A program made the position numbers and the translations under genes. From Sphingomonas oleivorans (GTDB lineage: Bacteria; Pseudomonadota; Alphaproteobacteria; Sphingomonadales; Sphingomonadaceae), in contig NZ_NWBU01000016.1 in the NCBI RefSeq assembly GCF_003050615.1, forward strand, positions 1-64,000: 64,000 bases of DNA. The letters are read 5' to 3'. The notes beneath the pieces were generated by a model. It was not told where the DNA came from. It was given only the letters and a program-made list of their open reading frames with translations, and ran no database searches. Of this stretch, positions 43,205-56,626 are shown one piece after another (the stretch's first letter is position 1; each line of letters opens with the position of its first letter).

Positions 43205-43823
43205 TGAAGCGCGCCTCCAGCTTCTCGATCGCGGCGCGCGTCAGCACCAGCGTGTCATGCTTCAGAATGTCGTAGACGTTCGCGCCGATCGCCGGGAGGA
43301 CGTTCACGCCCTTGAGGTTGGACGAGGCCAGCGCGAAGCTGTTCGTCACCTGGTCACCGTCGATCACCAGCGCCTTCGCGCCGAAGCCGAGCTTGCCGAG
43401 CTGCGCGGCGAGCGCCTTGGTCTTGCCCTCGGCCACGTCGAGCGTGTCGAGAACGATCAGGCTGCCGCCCTGCGCCTTGGAGGACAGCGCCATCTTGAGG
43501 CCGAGCGTGCGGATCTTCTTGTTCAGCGACGGATTAAAGTCGCGAACGCGCGGACCATGCGCCTTGCCACCGCCGATGAAGACGGGCGCGCGGCGATCGC
43601 CGTGACGGGCGGTACCACCACCCTTCTGGCGGCCGAACTTCTTGCCCGAACGGGCGACGTCGCCACGCTCGCGGGCGGCACGGGCGGTGCCCCGACGCTT
43701 TTCGAGCTGCCACGTCACGACGCGGTGCAGGATGTCGGCGCGCGGCTCGAGGCCGAAGATCGCGTCGTTGAGCTCGATGTCGCCGTTGCCGGTCGCATCG
43801 AGGGTCTGGACCTGAACCTTCAT
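43197..43823 (-). CDS. rplD: 50S ribosomal protein L4
   Basis: L4 of 208 residues carries the conserved loop [20 protein letters not shown] and the [20 protein letters not shown] block. In E. coli L4 represses the S10 operon through an upstream leader; here a terminator-like hairpin lies between rpsJ and rplC (44614-44640), which could serve a comparable role (inference). Confidence 0.97.
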   Translation of the reverse strand: MKVQVQTLDATGNGDIELNDAIFGLEPRADILHRVVTWQLEKRRGTARAARERGDVARSGKKFGRQKGGGTARHGDRRAPVFIGGGKAHGPRVRDFNPSLNKKIRTLGLKMALSSKAQGGSLIVLDTLDVAEGKTKALAAQLGKLGFGAKALVIDGDQVTNSFALASSNLKGVNVLPAIGANVYDILKHDTLVLTRAAIEKLEARFNG

Positions 43824-43825
43824 GA

Positions 43826-44563
43826 TCAGCCCTCCTGACCTTCAGCGGCTTCCGGAGCAGTCTCGACCGGAGCGGCGTTGTTGTTGGCGACCTGCTTCAG
43901 GCCGGCGGGATAGGGAGCGTCGGCATGGCGCGCGACCTTCACCGCGTCCTTGACGATCAGCCAGGCCCCCTTGGAGCCGGGCACCGAACCCTTGACGAAC
44001 AGCAGCCCGCGCTCGGCGTCCGTGCGGACGATTTCGAGGTTCTGCTGAGTGCGCTGACGGTCGCCCATATGGCCGGCCATCTTCTTGTTCTTGAACACGC
44101 GGCCCGGATCCTGGCGGTTGCCGGTCGAACCATGCGAGCGGTGCGAGACGGAGACGCCGTGCGTCGCGCGCAGACCACCGAAGCCCCAGCGCTTCATCGC
44201 ACCGGCAAAGCCCTTGCCCTGCGTCTGGCCGGCAATGTCGACGAGCTGGCCGACGACGAAATGGTCGGCGGAGATTTCCGCGCCCACATCGAGCAGGCCA
44301 TCCGCATCGACGCGGAATTCGGCGACATAAGCCTTGGGCTCCACCTCGGCCTTGCCGAAATGGCCGCGCTGCGGCTTGGCGACATTCTTCGCCTTGGCGG
44401 CGCCAGCACCGAGCTGGACCGCGACATAGCCGTCACGATCCTGTTCGCGGCGCGAAACCACCTGGACGTTATCGAGTTGCAGGACAGTGACGGGCACATG
44501 GCGGCCGTCGTCCTGGAACAGGCGGGTCATCCCCACTTTCTTCGCGATCACGCCGGTACGCAT
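43826..44563 (-). CDS. rplC: 50S ribosomal protein L3
   Basis: The ATG at 44563 gives [20 protein letters not shown] and a 245-residue L3. The family motif [20 protein letters not shown] is complete. A low-complexity C-terminal tail ([19 protein letters not shown]) extends beyond E. coli L3. A 255-base gap separates it from rpsJ, unusually long within an S10 operon. Confidence 0.97.
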   Translation of the reverse strand: MRTGVIAKKVGMTRLFQDDGRHVPVTVLQLDNVQVVSRREQDRDGYVAVQLGAGAAKAKNVAKPQRGHFGKAEVEPKAYVAEFRVDADGLLDVGAEISADHFVVGQLVDIAGQTQGKGFAGAMKRWGFGGLRATHGVSVSHRSHGSTGNRQDPGRVFKNKKMAGHMGDRQRTQQNLEIVRTDAERGLLFVKGSVPGSKGAWLIVKDAVKVARHADAPYPAGLKQVANNNAAPVETAPEAAEGQEG

Positions 44564-44613
44564 GATCCGTTCCTTCCCTACAGAGGCTCGCGTTAGCGGC
44601 GAGCGTGCCAACG

Positions 44614-44640
44614 AAAAAGGCCCCGGTTCTCACCAGAGCC
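44614..44640 (-). terminator. Intrinsic terminator or attenuator between rpsJ and rplC
   Basis: On the minus strand GGCTCTGGT-GAGA-ACCGGGGCC forms a 9-bp stem (two G-U pairs) followed by TTTTT. It lies about 50 bases before rplC. Further inverted repeats precede it in the same gap, including the perfect 14-bp palindrome GGCAGCATGCTGCC at 44721-44734, so the whole gap may be a structured leader. Confidence 0.7.
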
Positions 44641-44818
44641 CTAGCCCAAAATCCGAATTGCCCCCGTCAGGGCCAGGTTTCCGCTCATCAAAGCGAAAGA
44701 CGGGGACTCGGTCGGCAGCATGCTGCCCGGTATCCCTGTTCTTCCATCGCCGGAGCCGAAGCCTCAGCAATAAAAGCGGCGCGCTCAGCGATTCGCCTGG
44801 CGCGCCGGAGCCGGCCTC

Positions 44819-45130
44819 TTAGGCCAGTTTGATCTCGACATCAACACCCGCGGCGAGATCGAGCTTCATCAGCGCGTCGACCGTCTGCGGGGTGGGCTGA
44901 ACAATGTCCAGCAGGCGCTTATAGGTGCGCACCTCGAACTGCTCGCGCGACTTCTTGTCGATATGCGGACCACGGTTGACCGTGAACTTCTCGATGCGCG
45001 TCGGCAGCGGAATGGGTCCACGGATAAGCGCGCCGGTACGACGGGCGGTGTCTGCGATGTCGCCCGTGGCCTGATCGAGCACGCGGTGATCAAAAGCCTT
45101 CAGACGAATGCGAATATTCTGCGTTTCCAT
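44819..45130 (-). CDS. rpsJ: 30S ribosomal protein S10
   Basis: S10 of 103 residues starts [20 protein letters not shown] and contains [20 protein letters not shown], the NusB-binding loop region. It also takes part in transcription antitermination with NusB. It lies downstream of tuf, separated from it by a strong terminator. Confidence 0.98.
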   Translation of the reverse strand: METQNIRIRLKAFDHRVLDQATGDIADTARRTGALIRGPIPLPTRIEKFTVNRGPHIDKKSREQFEVRTYKRLLDIVQPTPQTVDALMKLDLAAGVDVEIKLA

Positions 45131-45194
45131 GACCCACCGATGCGAAAGAGCCTAATTCGAACAGGATCGATCCGATCCGCCCGAAAACATGTTT

Positions 45195-45243
45195 GTCTAT
45201 TAAAAGGCAAACCGCGCGACTCCTCCGGAGAGGAGCCGCGCGG
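45195..45243 (-). terminator. Intrinsic terminator after tuf
   Basis: CCGCGCG (45212-45218) pairs with CGCGCGG (45237-45243), and CTCCTC (45220-45225) with GAGGAG (45230-45235), giving a long stem with one internal mismatch and a 4-base loop. On the minus strand a T-rich stretch (TTTGCCTTTT) follows. It separates tuf from rpsJ. Confidence 0.85.
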
Positions 45244-45256
45244 TGGCAGCCCTATA

Positions 45257-46447
<1,191 letters not shown>

Positions 46448-46523
46448 GTCTTTCCTACCTTCTTTTCAACTTGATTCGAGCGCGCCGCCCGATGCGGACG
46501 CGCTCATAAGGGCAAAATTCGGA

Positions 46524-48596
<2,073 letters not shown>

Positions 48597-48653
48597 GATC
48601 ATAAACTCCGATGTCGGGACGCGGGGGCGACCCGCATCCCGACTATATGGGTG

Positions 48654-49124
48654 TTACCAGCGATAGTGCGAGAAGGCGCGGTTGGCTTCCGCCATCCGAT
48701 GCGTGTCCTCGCGCTTCTTGACCGCGTTGCCGCGATTGTTGGCTGCATCCAGCAGCTCGCCGGACAGGCGGGCCGCCATGGTCGTTTCGGAGCGCGAGCG
48801 CGCTGCCGAGATCAGCCAGCGGATCGCGAGCGCCTGCGAACGCTCGGCGCGAACCTCGACCGGAACCTGATAGGTCGCACCGCCGACGCGGCGGCTGCGG
48901 ACCTCGATACCCGGCTTCACATTGTTGAGCGCATCATGGAAGACGGCCAGCGGATCGCGCTTCGCGCGCGTCTCGACCGTATCGAGCGCACCATAGACGA
49001 TGCCTTCGGCGACGGACTTCTTGCCGTCCAGCATGACGCTGTTCATGAACTTGGAGAGAACCACGTCCCCGAACTTCGGATCGGGGAGGATTTCGCGCTT
49101 CTCGGGGCGACGACGACGTGCCAT
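48654..49124 (-). CDS. rpsG: 30S ribosomal protein S7
   Basis: S7 of 156 residues has the core [20 protein letters not shown] and [20 protein letters not shown]. It nucleates the 30S head and, in E. coli, autoregulates the str operon. It follows rpsL after 13 bases. Confidence 0.98.
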   Translation of the reverse strand: MARRRRPEKREILPDPKFGDVVLSKFMNSVMLDGKKSVAEGIVYGALDTVETRAKRDPLAVFHDALNNVKPGIEVRSRRVGGATYQVPVEVRAERSQALAIRWLISAARSRSETTMAARLSGELLDAANNRGNAVKKREDTHRMAEANRAFSHYRW

Positions 49125-49137
49125 TTCTGCTTATCCC

Positions 49138-49509
49138 TTACTTCGGCCGCTTGGCGCCGTACTTCGAACGGCTCTGCTTGCGGTTCTTCACACCCTGCGT
49201 GTCGAGCACGCCGCGCAGCACATGATAGCGCACACCCGGAAGGTCGCGCACACGGCCGCCGCGAATGAGCACCACCGAGTGCTCCTGCAGGTTATGGCCT
49301 TCGCCGGGGATATAGCTGATGACTTCGCGCTGGTTCGTCAGGCGGACCTTGGCCACCTTGCGAAGCGCGGAGTTCGGCTTCTTCGGGGTCGTCGTGTAAA
49401 CTCGGGTGCAAACGCCGCGCTTCTGCGGGTTCGCTTCCATCGCGGGGACCTTCGAGCGCTCTTTCTGCAGCTCGCGGCCCTTGCGCACCAACTGGTTGAT
49501 CGTCGGCAT
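49138..49509 (-). CDS. rpsL: 30S ribosomal protein S12, with Arg at the streptomycin-site position 88
   Basis: S12 of 123 residues starts [20 protein letters not shown]. The decoding-site loop [11 protein letters not shown] keeps Lys43. The second loop reads [16 protein letters not shown], with Arg88 (codon 49246-49248) where E. coli has Lys88. Arg at this position is a classical streptomycin-resistance substitution in other bacteria. It is the first gene of the ribosomal run and is preceded by a good promoter. Confidence 0.98.
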   Translation of the reverse strand: MPTINQLVRKGRELQKERSKVPAMEANPQKRGVCTRVYTTTPKKPNSALRKVAKVRLTNQREVISYIPGEGHNLQEHSVVLIRGGRVRDLPGVRYHVLRGVLDTQGVKNRKQSRSKYGAKRPK

Positions 49510-49688
49510 GAAGCCCTTCACCTTTTCAAGTTACTTTACGGATGCCTGCGCGTGCCAGAATGCACGAAAGCCCCGACGGCCGATAAATCGACCCTCCGGG
49601 CCCTCACACGCATCAGCAATGTTCAAGCGTGCCCATAGCGGGACGGCGGACAGGACGATGCCCATAAGTCGGCCCACGAGCAGGCGGC

Positions 49689-49717
49689 GCTATAGCGATG
49701 GACTCGACGAGGGTCAA
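49689..49717 (-). promoter_or_regulatory. Sigma-70 type promoter of the str operon
   Basis: On the minus strand TTGACC (49712-49717) is followed after 17 bases by TATAGC (49689-49694). Transcription would start near 49682, giving a leader of about 170 bases before rpsL, long enough for a regulatory structure. Confidence 0.8.
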
Positions 49718-49779
49718 CCGCGCCTCGGGCAGGAAACAGCGGGCCGGGATCGGCGGATCTCCGGCCCGGATTCACGTCA

Positions 49780-51057
49780 TTACTGGAGCGGCTTTTCCAC
49801 CTTGCCGCCCTTCATCACGAAGGCGACCTTCTCCAGCAGCCGCACGTCCGCCAGCGGATTGCCGTGCACCGCGATCAGATCGCCATAATGGCCCGGCGTC
49901 AGCGCGCCGACATCCGCCGTCTGGCCGAGCGCCTCGGCCGCACTCAGCGTCGCCGCCCGGATCGCCTGGGCGGGCGTCATGCCCCATTCGACCATCTTGG
50001 CAAACTGCCGTCCATTGTCGCCATGCGGATAGACCCCGCCATCCGTGCCGAAGAGCATCGGCACGCCCGCCTTCACCGCCTTGCGGAAGGTCTCGCGCTG
50101 AAGCCGGCCGATCATCTTCTCCTTGGCGAGATTCTCCGGCAACGTACCGTTCTTCTCGCCCGTCTCGAGAATATAATCGTCATTATAGATATCCATGTCG
50201 AACCAGGTCTTCGACTTGGCCGCGAGCGCGATCGTCGCATCGTCCGCCAGGCTCGCATGTTCGATCGTGTCGATGCCCGCCTCGATCGCGGTGCGGATGC
50301 CCTCATTGCCATGGGCATGCGCGGCGACCTTGAGGCCCAGCATATGCGCCTCCTCCGCGATCGCCTTCATTTCGGGCAGGCTGAGCTGCTGCGCGCCGAC
50401 CGAATCGCCGATCGAGAAGACGCCGCCCGTGGCGCAGATCTTGACCACCCGTGCGCCATATTTGTGCAGCCATCGCACCTTGGCGCGCGCCGCCTCGGGG
50501 CTGTCGACCACCGCCGGGCTGGGCTTCTCCATCGAGGGCGGAAAGCCGCCATTGTCGCAATGACCACCGGTCGCGCCGATCGCCCAGCCGGCCGCGACGA
50601 TGCGGGGCCCGGGCACATAGCCGCCGTCGATCGCCTGGCGGAGGCCGACATCCTGGAAATCCTGCGCGCCGACATTGCGCACGGTCGTGAAGCCGGCCTC
50701 CAGCGTCTTCTTCGCATTGGCGACGCCGACCGCGCCCCAGAAGCTGTCGGTATATTCGAGGTTGCGATAGCCGCCTATCTCCGCGAGCGCCGTCAGATGG
50801 ACATGCATGTCGATCAGCCCGGGCAGGATCGTCGCATCGCCCAGATCGACGCGCTTCGCATCGGCGGGAAGGACCGGCCGGGCGCCGCCGCGCGTGACGA
50901 GCGAGGCGACGCGGCCATCCTCGCCGATCAGGACGACCGGATCGTCGAGCAGCCTGCCCGACGCCACATCGACCATATGCGCCGCCGTCACCACCACCGG
51001 CTCGGCCGCGGCCGGCGCCGCGAGAACGAGCGACAGCGCCGTCAAATATTTCATCAT
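49780..51057 (-). CDS. Exported amidohydrolase (imidazolonepropionase/prolidase-like)
   Basis: This 425-residue metal-dependent hydrolase has a signal peptide (MMKYLTALSLVLAAPAAA), so it is periplasmic. The metal ligands of the amidohydrolase superfamily are visible: DMHVHLTAL after strand 1, AHAHG and TIEHAS in the middle, and FGTDGG near the C-terminus. The overall pattern is that of the Xaa-Pro dipeptidase-like amidohydrolases. The start at 51057 has GGGGGA 8 bases upstream; the open frame continues about 140 codons further upstream over the PAP2 gene without support. Confidence 0.88.
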   Translation of the reverse strand: MMKYLTALSLVLAAPAAAEPVVVTAAHMVDVASGRLLDDPVVLIGEDGRVASLVTRGGARPVLPADAKRVDLGDATILPGLIDMHVHLTALAEIGGYRNLEYTDSFWGAVGVANAKKTLEAGFTTVRNVGAQDFQDVGLRQAIDGGYVPGPRIVAAGWAIGATGGHCDNGGFPPSMEKPSPAVVDSPEAARAKVRWLHKYGARVVKICATGGVFSIGDSVGAQQLSLPEMKAIAEEAHMLGLKVAAHAHGNEGIRTAIEAGIDTIEHASLADDATIALAAKSKTWFDMDIYNDDYILETGEKNGTLPENLAKEKMIGRLQRETFRKAVKAGVPMLFGTDGGVYPHGDNGRQFAKMVEWGMTPAQAIRAATLSAAEALGQTADVGALTPGHYGDLIAVHGNPLADVRLLEKVAFVMKGGKVEKPLQ

Positions 51058-51101
51058 ATGGGAAATCCCCCGTCCGGAATTTTTCCTGGAGCCTAACCCC
51101 G

Positions 51102-51743
51102 TTACGCTTCCGGTCCAGCATTTTGTTGCAGGGGCAGCGTCCACAGCAGGGCCCAGCCCGCGCCGAGGCACCAGCCGGCAAGCACGTCGCTCGGCCAGTG
51201 GACGGCGAGCGCGACGCGGGACATGCCGATCAGCAGGACGAGCAGCAAGACGGCGATCAGCGGCCCCTGCCCCATCCTTTCGCGGACCAACAGGGCGAGG
51301 CCGAGATAAAGGATCATCCCATTGGCGGCATGACCGCTGGGCAGGCTTGCGCTCGTCTCCCAATCCAGATGCGGCAGCAGGTCGGGACGCGCACGGCCGG
51401 CCAGCGCCTTCAGGCCCGAGACAAGCGCCGCGCCACTCGCCGCCATGCCGAGCAGCAGCGCGGCACGCCGCCACTGCCGGAACCAGGCGAACAGGCCGAG
51501 CGCGATCAAGGTGAGCGCGATGCGAACGTCACGGTCGCCGGCGGTAGTGATCGCCTCCATCGTCAGCGCCAGCCAGCGATGGTCGCGCGTATAGCCGCCA
51601 AGCGCGAGCAGGATTTGCGCGTCGAGGAGGTTGGCTGTTCCGGAAAGCACCGCCGCCGCGACCAGCAGGGCAGCGAGAAGCAGCAGCAACGGCAGGAAGA
51701 AGCGGGGCGAGATCGGGCGGCTTGCCGATCTTGTTTCAATCAC
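51102..51743 (-). CDS. PAP2-family membrane phosphatase
   Basis: This protein of about 213 residues has around five membrane spans and the three-part phosphatase signature: KALAGRARPD, PSGHAA and SRVALAVHWPSDVLAG. The family dephosphorylates lipid phosphates such as undecaprenyl pyrophosphate or phosphatidic acid. No ATG is available. I use the GTG at 51743 (MIETRSASRP); a TTG at 51761 would add six residues. A perfect 32-bp palindrome lies just upstream. Confidence 0.85.
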   Translation of the reverse strand: MIETRSASRPISPRFFLPLLLLLAALLVAAAVLSGTANLLDAQILLALGGYTRDHRWLALTMEAITTAGDRDVRIALTLIALGLFAWFRQWRRAALLLGMAASGAALVSGLKALAGRARPDLLPHLDWETSASLPSGHAANGMILYLGLALLVRERMGQGPLIAVLLLVLLIGMSRVALAVHWPSDVLAGWCLGAGWALLWTLPLQQNAGPEA

Positions 51744-51766
51744 TGACCGATTCCGAGCCAAACAAT

Positions 51767-51798
51767 CCCGTCATCCCTGCCTAGGCAGGGATGACGGG
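51767..51798. repeat. Perfect 32-bp palindrome between lpd and the PAP2 gene
   Basis: CCCGTCATCCCTGCCT is followed directly by its exact reverse complement, with the axis between 51782 and 51783. It lies 18 bases past the lpd stop. It can act as a terminator stem and belongs to the CGTCATCCC-type intergenic palindromes that I recall from sphingomonads. Confidence 0.85.
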
Positions 51799-51816
51799 TC
51801 GGATAGTTCGAATGTC

Positions 51817-53214
<1,398 letters not shown>

Positions 53215-53319
53215 CAGGTCCTCGCTTCATTCAGGATATTTCCGGCGGGACGGGACGGCCGCGCCGGCAAGATAAAGGTAGAGATTCAAGGGGGGCCGGT
53301 GCGGATGCCGGACGGACGG

Positions 53320-53733
53320 TCATTCCACCGTCACCGTCTCCAGCGGCGGTACGCGGCGCGGCTGGCGGTCCTCGCCGATCGCGACGAAGGTGAAGATCGC
53401 TTCCGTCACCTTGTAGCTGCGATCGTCGTGCCGGGTGCGACGCCAGCTTTCGACGGCGATCTTCATCGACGTGCGGCCGACGCCCACCAGCTCCGCAAAA
53501 ACCGAAACCTCGTCGCCCACCACGACCGGGCGGTGGAAGGTCATGCCTTCCACCGCGATCGTGACGGCGCGGCCATGGCTGTGGCGCGACGCGACCGAAC
53601 CCGCGGCCGAATCCATCATGCTCATCAGCCAGCCACCGAAAATGTCGCCATAGGGATTGGTGTCGGCCGGCATGGCGATGACGCGCACCGCCGGCTGCCC
53701 CTCCGGCGGCAAATCGTCGAAGGAGACCGCCAT
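53320..53733 (-). CDS. Acyl-CoA thioesterase, YciA type (hotdog fold)
   Basis: This 137-residue single-hotdog protein matches the YciA/BACH family: MPADTNPYGDIFGGWLMSMM, later GMTFHRPVVVGDEVSVFAEL and GRTSMKIAVESW. It hydrolyses acyl-CoA to free acid and CoA. Its start overlaps the stop codon of the E2 gene by one base, so it is co-translated with pyruvate dehydrogenase E2. That would place acyl-CoA release next to acetyl-CoA production (inference). Confidence 0.9.
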   Translation of the reverse strand: MAVSFDDLPPEGQPAVRVIAMPADTNPYGDIFGGWLMSMMDSAAGSVASRHSHGRAVTIAVEGMTFHRPVVVGDEVSVFAELVGVGRTSMKIAVESWRRTRHDDRSYKVTEAIFTFVAIGEDRQPRRVPPLETVTVE

Positions 53734-55001
53734 CAGGCGAGCATACCCAGCGGATTCTCCACGAGACGTTTGAACGCCTGCATCAGCTCGGCGCCGTCCG
53801 CCCCGTCAATCGCGCGATGATCGAAGCTGCCGGTCGCCGACATGACGGTGGCGACGGTCAGCTCGTCATTGACGACATAGGCGCGCTTCTCGCCCGCGCC
53901 GATCGCCATGATCATCGCCTGGGGCGGATTGATCACCGCTTCGAACTGCTTGATGCCATACATGCCCATGTTGGACAGGCTGGCCGTGCCGCCCTGATAT
54001 TCATGCGGCTGCAGCTTACCCTCGCGGGCGCGGGTGGCGAGATCCTTGATCTCGGTCGCGATCGTGGAGAGCGACTTGGCGCCCGCATCGACCACCACCG
54101 GCGTGATGAGCCCGTTGGGGATCGACACCGCGACGGAAATATCGGCGCGGCTGAACTTCAGGAGCTGGTCGCCGGCATATTGGACGTTGCAGCTCGGCAC
54201 CTCGAGCAGCGAAACGGCGAGCGCCTTGATCAGCATGTCGTTGACCGACAGCTTCACGCCGCGCGACGCCAGCCCGGCATTGAGCTCGGTGCGCAGCTTG
54301 AGCAGCTTTTCGAGATTGATGTCGACCGTCAGATAGATGTGCGGGACGGTCTGCTTCGATTCGGTGAGGCGGCGCGCGATCGTCTTGCGCATGTTCGACA
54401 GCTTGACCGCCTCATGCGGGATTTCCGAGGTCGTCGGCACGGCCGCGGGCGCCTGGACGGGGGCGACGGGCGCGGGCGCTTCGGCACGGGCGAGCGGCGC
54501 CGCGGGCTTCGCACCCGCCAGATCTGCCTTCACGATGCGGCCATTGGGGCCGGAGCCGGCGAGCGTCGCCAGATCGATCCCCTGCTGCTCGGCGAGCCGG
54601 CGGGCGAGCGGGCTCGCATTGACGCGGCCATTCTTCGCAGCAGGCTTCGACGCGGCCGGGGCGGGAACGGGCGCCGCCGGGGCGGGCTCCGCCTTGGCTT
54701 CCGGTGTCGGCGCAGCCTTGGGTGCTGCGATCTCGACCGGAGCCGCGCTCGCATCCTCATCCTCGCCGATGATCAGCGCGATCACCGTGCCGACCTTCAC
54801 GCCGTCCGTCCCCTCGGGCACGACGATCTTCCGGACGGTGCCTTCGTCGATCGCCTCAAATTCCATCGTAGCTTTATCGGTCTCGATCTCGGCCAGAATG
54901 TCTCCGGACGAAACCACATCCCCTTCCTTGACCAACCATCGGGCCAACGTCCCCTCCTCCATGGTCGGTGACAGGGCGGGCATCTTGATCTCGATCGACA
55001 T
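53733..55001 (-). CDS. pdhC: Pyruvate dehydrogenase E2, dihydrolipoamide acetyltransferase
   Basis: E2 transfers the acetyl group to CoA. The 422 residues have one N-terminal lipoyl domain (residues 1-75) with the lipoylated Lys43 in ETDKATM, and an Ala/Pro-rich linker. A peripheral-subunit-binding domain ([20 protein letters not shown], residues ~127-165) and the catalytic domain with the [15 protein letters not shown] active site follow. The E1 genes are not adjacent. The annotation as pyruvate-specific rests on the ALSPTMEEG opening typical of PDH E2. Confidence 0.94.
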   Translation of the reverse strand: MSIEIKMPALSPTMEEGTLARWLVKEGDVVSSGDILAEIETDKATMEFEAIDEGTVRKIVVPEGTDGVKVGTVIALIIGEDEDASAAPVEIAAPKAAPTPEAKAEPAPAAPVPAPAASKPAAKNGRVNASPLARRLAEQQGIDLATLAGSGPNGRIVKADLAGAKPAAPLARAEAPAPVAPVQAPAAVPTTSEIPHEAVKLSNMRKTIARRLTESKQTVPHIYLTVDINLEKLLKLRTELNAGLASRGVKLSVNDMLIKALAVSLLEVPSCNVQYAGDQLLKFSRADISVAVSIPNGLITPVVVDAGAKSLSTIATEIKDLATRAREGKLQPHEYQGGTASLSNMGMYGIKQFEAVINPPQAMIMAIGAGEKRAYVVNDELTVATVMSATGSFDHRAIDGADGAELMQAFKRLVENPLGMLA

Positions 55002-55045
55002 GCGACTTGGCTCTCCTGCAGACGATTGCTGACAATATTGCCGCC

Positions 55046-55074
55046 CATGTCGGCCAGCGCCGCGTCATGGTCAA
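55046..55074 (-). promoter_or_regulatory. Possible sigma-70 promoter of pdhC
   Basis: On the minus strand TTGACC (55069-55074) lies 17 bases before GACATG (55046-55051). The -35 is good and the -10 poor, so this is tentative. Confidence 0.35.
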
Positions 55075-55154
55075 GGCTCCCGTAACGGGATCGGCTTCCC
55101 GCTTGCGCCGAACTGGCATCTAGCGCACCCCTTCCGCAACAGGGGAAGAAGAAT

Positions 55155-55610
55155 ATGCGTACTTATCTCGTCGTAATCGACGATAGTGACGAGGCACGCG
55201 TGGCGCTGCGCTTCGCGGCGCGGCGCGCGGCGAAGACCGGCGGCGCGGTGCAGATCGTGGCGCTCGTGCCGCCGGCCGAATTCGTCCAATGGGGCGGCGT
55301 GCAGGCGGCGATGGAAGAAGAAGCGCAGCTTCGCGCCGAAGCGCTGGTGACGCAGGTGGCGGGCGAGCTGATCGAGGAAACGGGGCTGCGTCCCTCGATC
55401 ACCGTGCGGCAGGGCGAGCCCGTGGCGGTGGTGCGCGAGATATTGAAGGCCTCGCCCGGCGTGGCGGCGCTGGTGCTCGGCGCGCCGGCGACCGGCGGCC
55501 CCGGCCCGCTCGTCTCCCACTTCGCCGGAGCCGAGGCCGGGCAGATGCCCTGCCCGGTGATGATCGTGCCCGGATCGATGAGCGACGAGGCGCTCGACCT
55601 GCTGAGCTAG
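55155..55610 (+). CDS. Universal stress protein A family protein
   Basis: The 151 residues have the UspA fold: the opening RTYLVVIDDSDEARVALRFA, the LVLGAP segment and the C-terminal CPVMIVPG. The nucleotide-binding G-2x-G-9x-G(S/T) motif is not clearly complete, so ATP binding is uncertain. It is divergent from pdhC. Its TAG stop is the first three bases of a MITE-like element. Confidence 0.85.
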   Translation: MRTYLVVIDDSDEARVALRFAARRAAKTGGAVQIVALVPPAEFVQWGGVQAAMEEEAQLRAEALVTQVAGELIEETGLRPSITVRQGEPVAVVREILKASPGVAALVLGAPATGGPGPLVSHFAGAEAGQMPCPVMIVPGSMSDEALDLLS

Positions 55611-55712
55611 AGCATGTTGTGATTAGATCTAATCACAGCATGCTCCAATTCTCCTTTGTTGCCCGCATTTTCCGAGTCGCCAGGCGATTCCGCCTGACTT
55701 GAAAATGCTCTA
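55608..55712. mobile_element. MITE-like palindromic element with TAGAGCAT/ATGCTCTA ends
   Basis: The element is 105 bp with 8-bp terminal inverted repeats (TAGAGCAT at 55608-55615 and ATGCTCTA at 55705-55712). Inside are a 36-bp palindrome with one mismatched pair (55610-55645) and a second stem, GCATTTTC with GAAAATGC. It has no coding capacity. Both flanking convergent genes end at a TAG that belongs to the element's terminal repeat. Confidence 0.8.
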
Positions 55713-56201
55713 AGCGCCGGCGATGCGAGGCCCGAGCAGCGCCATCAGCGCGGTGCAGCCTGCCACATCCTCCGCATCGAAACGGCCGGGCGTCGGGCTG
55801 TCGAGATCGAGCACGCCGACCAGCGCGCCATCCACCACGATCGGCACGACCAGCTCGGACGCCGATGCCGCGTCGCAGGCGATATGGCCCGGAAAGGCAT
55901 TGACGTCGGCGATGCACTGCGCCTCCAGCGTCGCCGCCGCCGTGCCGCATACGCCCTTGCCATAGGCTATGCGGATACAGGCCGCCTTGCCCTGGAAGGG
56001 GCCGAGCACCAGGCCGTCATCATCGGCCCGGTAGAAGCCCGCCCAGTTGAGATCCGGCAGATATTGCCACAGCAGCGCGGCGGCATTGGCCATGTTGGCG
56101 ATCGCGTCCGGCTCGCCTGCGGTCAGCGCGTCGAGCGCCTGATGAAGATCGTGATAGAGCGCCGGCTTGTCGGCGCCCGTTTCGACGGCGAAGGCATACA
56201 T
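55710..56201 (-). CDS. msrC: Free methionine-(R)-sulfoxide reductase (GAF domain)
   Basis: The 163-residue GAF-domain protein reduces free methionine-R-sulfoxide. The three cysteines of the family are present with the right spacing: Cys75 (GKAACIRI), Cys85 (KGVCGTAA) and Cys109 (HIACDAAS). It repairs oxidised methionine in the cytosol, and arfB and the pseudouridine synthase gene are its upstream neighbours. The TAG stop lies in the end of the MITE-like element. Confidence 0.93.
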   Translation of the reverse strand: MYAFAVETGADKPALYHDLHQALDALTAGEPDAIANMANAAALLWQYLPDLNWAGFYRADDDGLVLGPFQGKAACIRIAYGKGVCGTAAATLEAQCIADVNAFPGHIACDAASASELVVPIVVDGALVGVLDLDSPTPGRFDAEDVAGCTALMALLGPRIAGA

Positions 56202-56212
56202 TTCGAATACTC

Positions 56213-56626
56213 CTAATCCAGGATCGGGCGGCTGCGCCCGCGCTTGACCGCGCCACGTGCCGCCTTGGCTTCCACCCGGCGTGCCTTGGCGGCCTTGCTC
56301 GGCCTGGTCTTCACCCGCCGCACGGGCGCGATATGGGCTTCGGCCACCAGCTCCGCCAGCCTGAGCCGCGCATCGACGCGATTGGCCTCGCGCGTGCGAA
56401 AACGGCGCGCCGTCACCACGATCGCGCCATCGGCCGTCATCCGGCTGCCGGCCAGCGCCTTCAGCCGCGCGAACACCGCCGGATGCAGCCGGAGCGCATA
56501 GACGTCGAGGCGGATCTGCACCGCCGTCGCCACCTTGTTGACATTCTGCCCGCCCGGGCCGGTGGCCGCGAGGAAACGCTCCTCCAGCGCCTCTTCCGGC
56601 AAAGGCGGCGGCTCAGGGCTGCGCAT
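56213..56626 (-). CDS. arfB: Alternative ribosome-rescue factor ArfB
   Basis: ArfB releases peptides from stalled ribosomes. The 137 residues contain the release-factor-like catalytic motif GPGGQNVNK (GGQ at residues 25-27) and a basic C-terminal tail (KAAKARRVEAKAARGAVKRG) that enters the empty mRNA channel. It lacks the codon-recognition domain of RF1/RF2. Its start overlaps the end of the pseudouridine synthase gene by 14 bases. Confidence 0.93.
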   Translation of the reverse strand: MRSPEPPPLPEEALEERFLAATGPGGQNVNKVATAVQIRLDVYALRLHPAVFARLKALAGSRMTADGAIVVTARRFRTREANRVDARLRLAELVAEAHIAPVRRVKTRPSKAAKARRVEAKAARGAVKRGRSRPILD

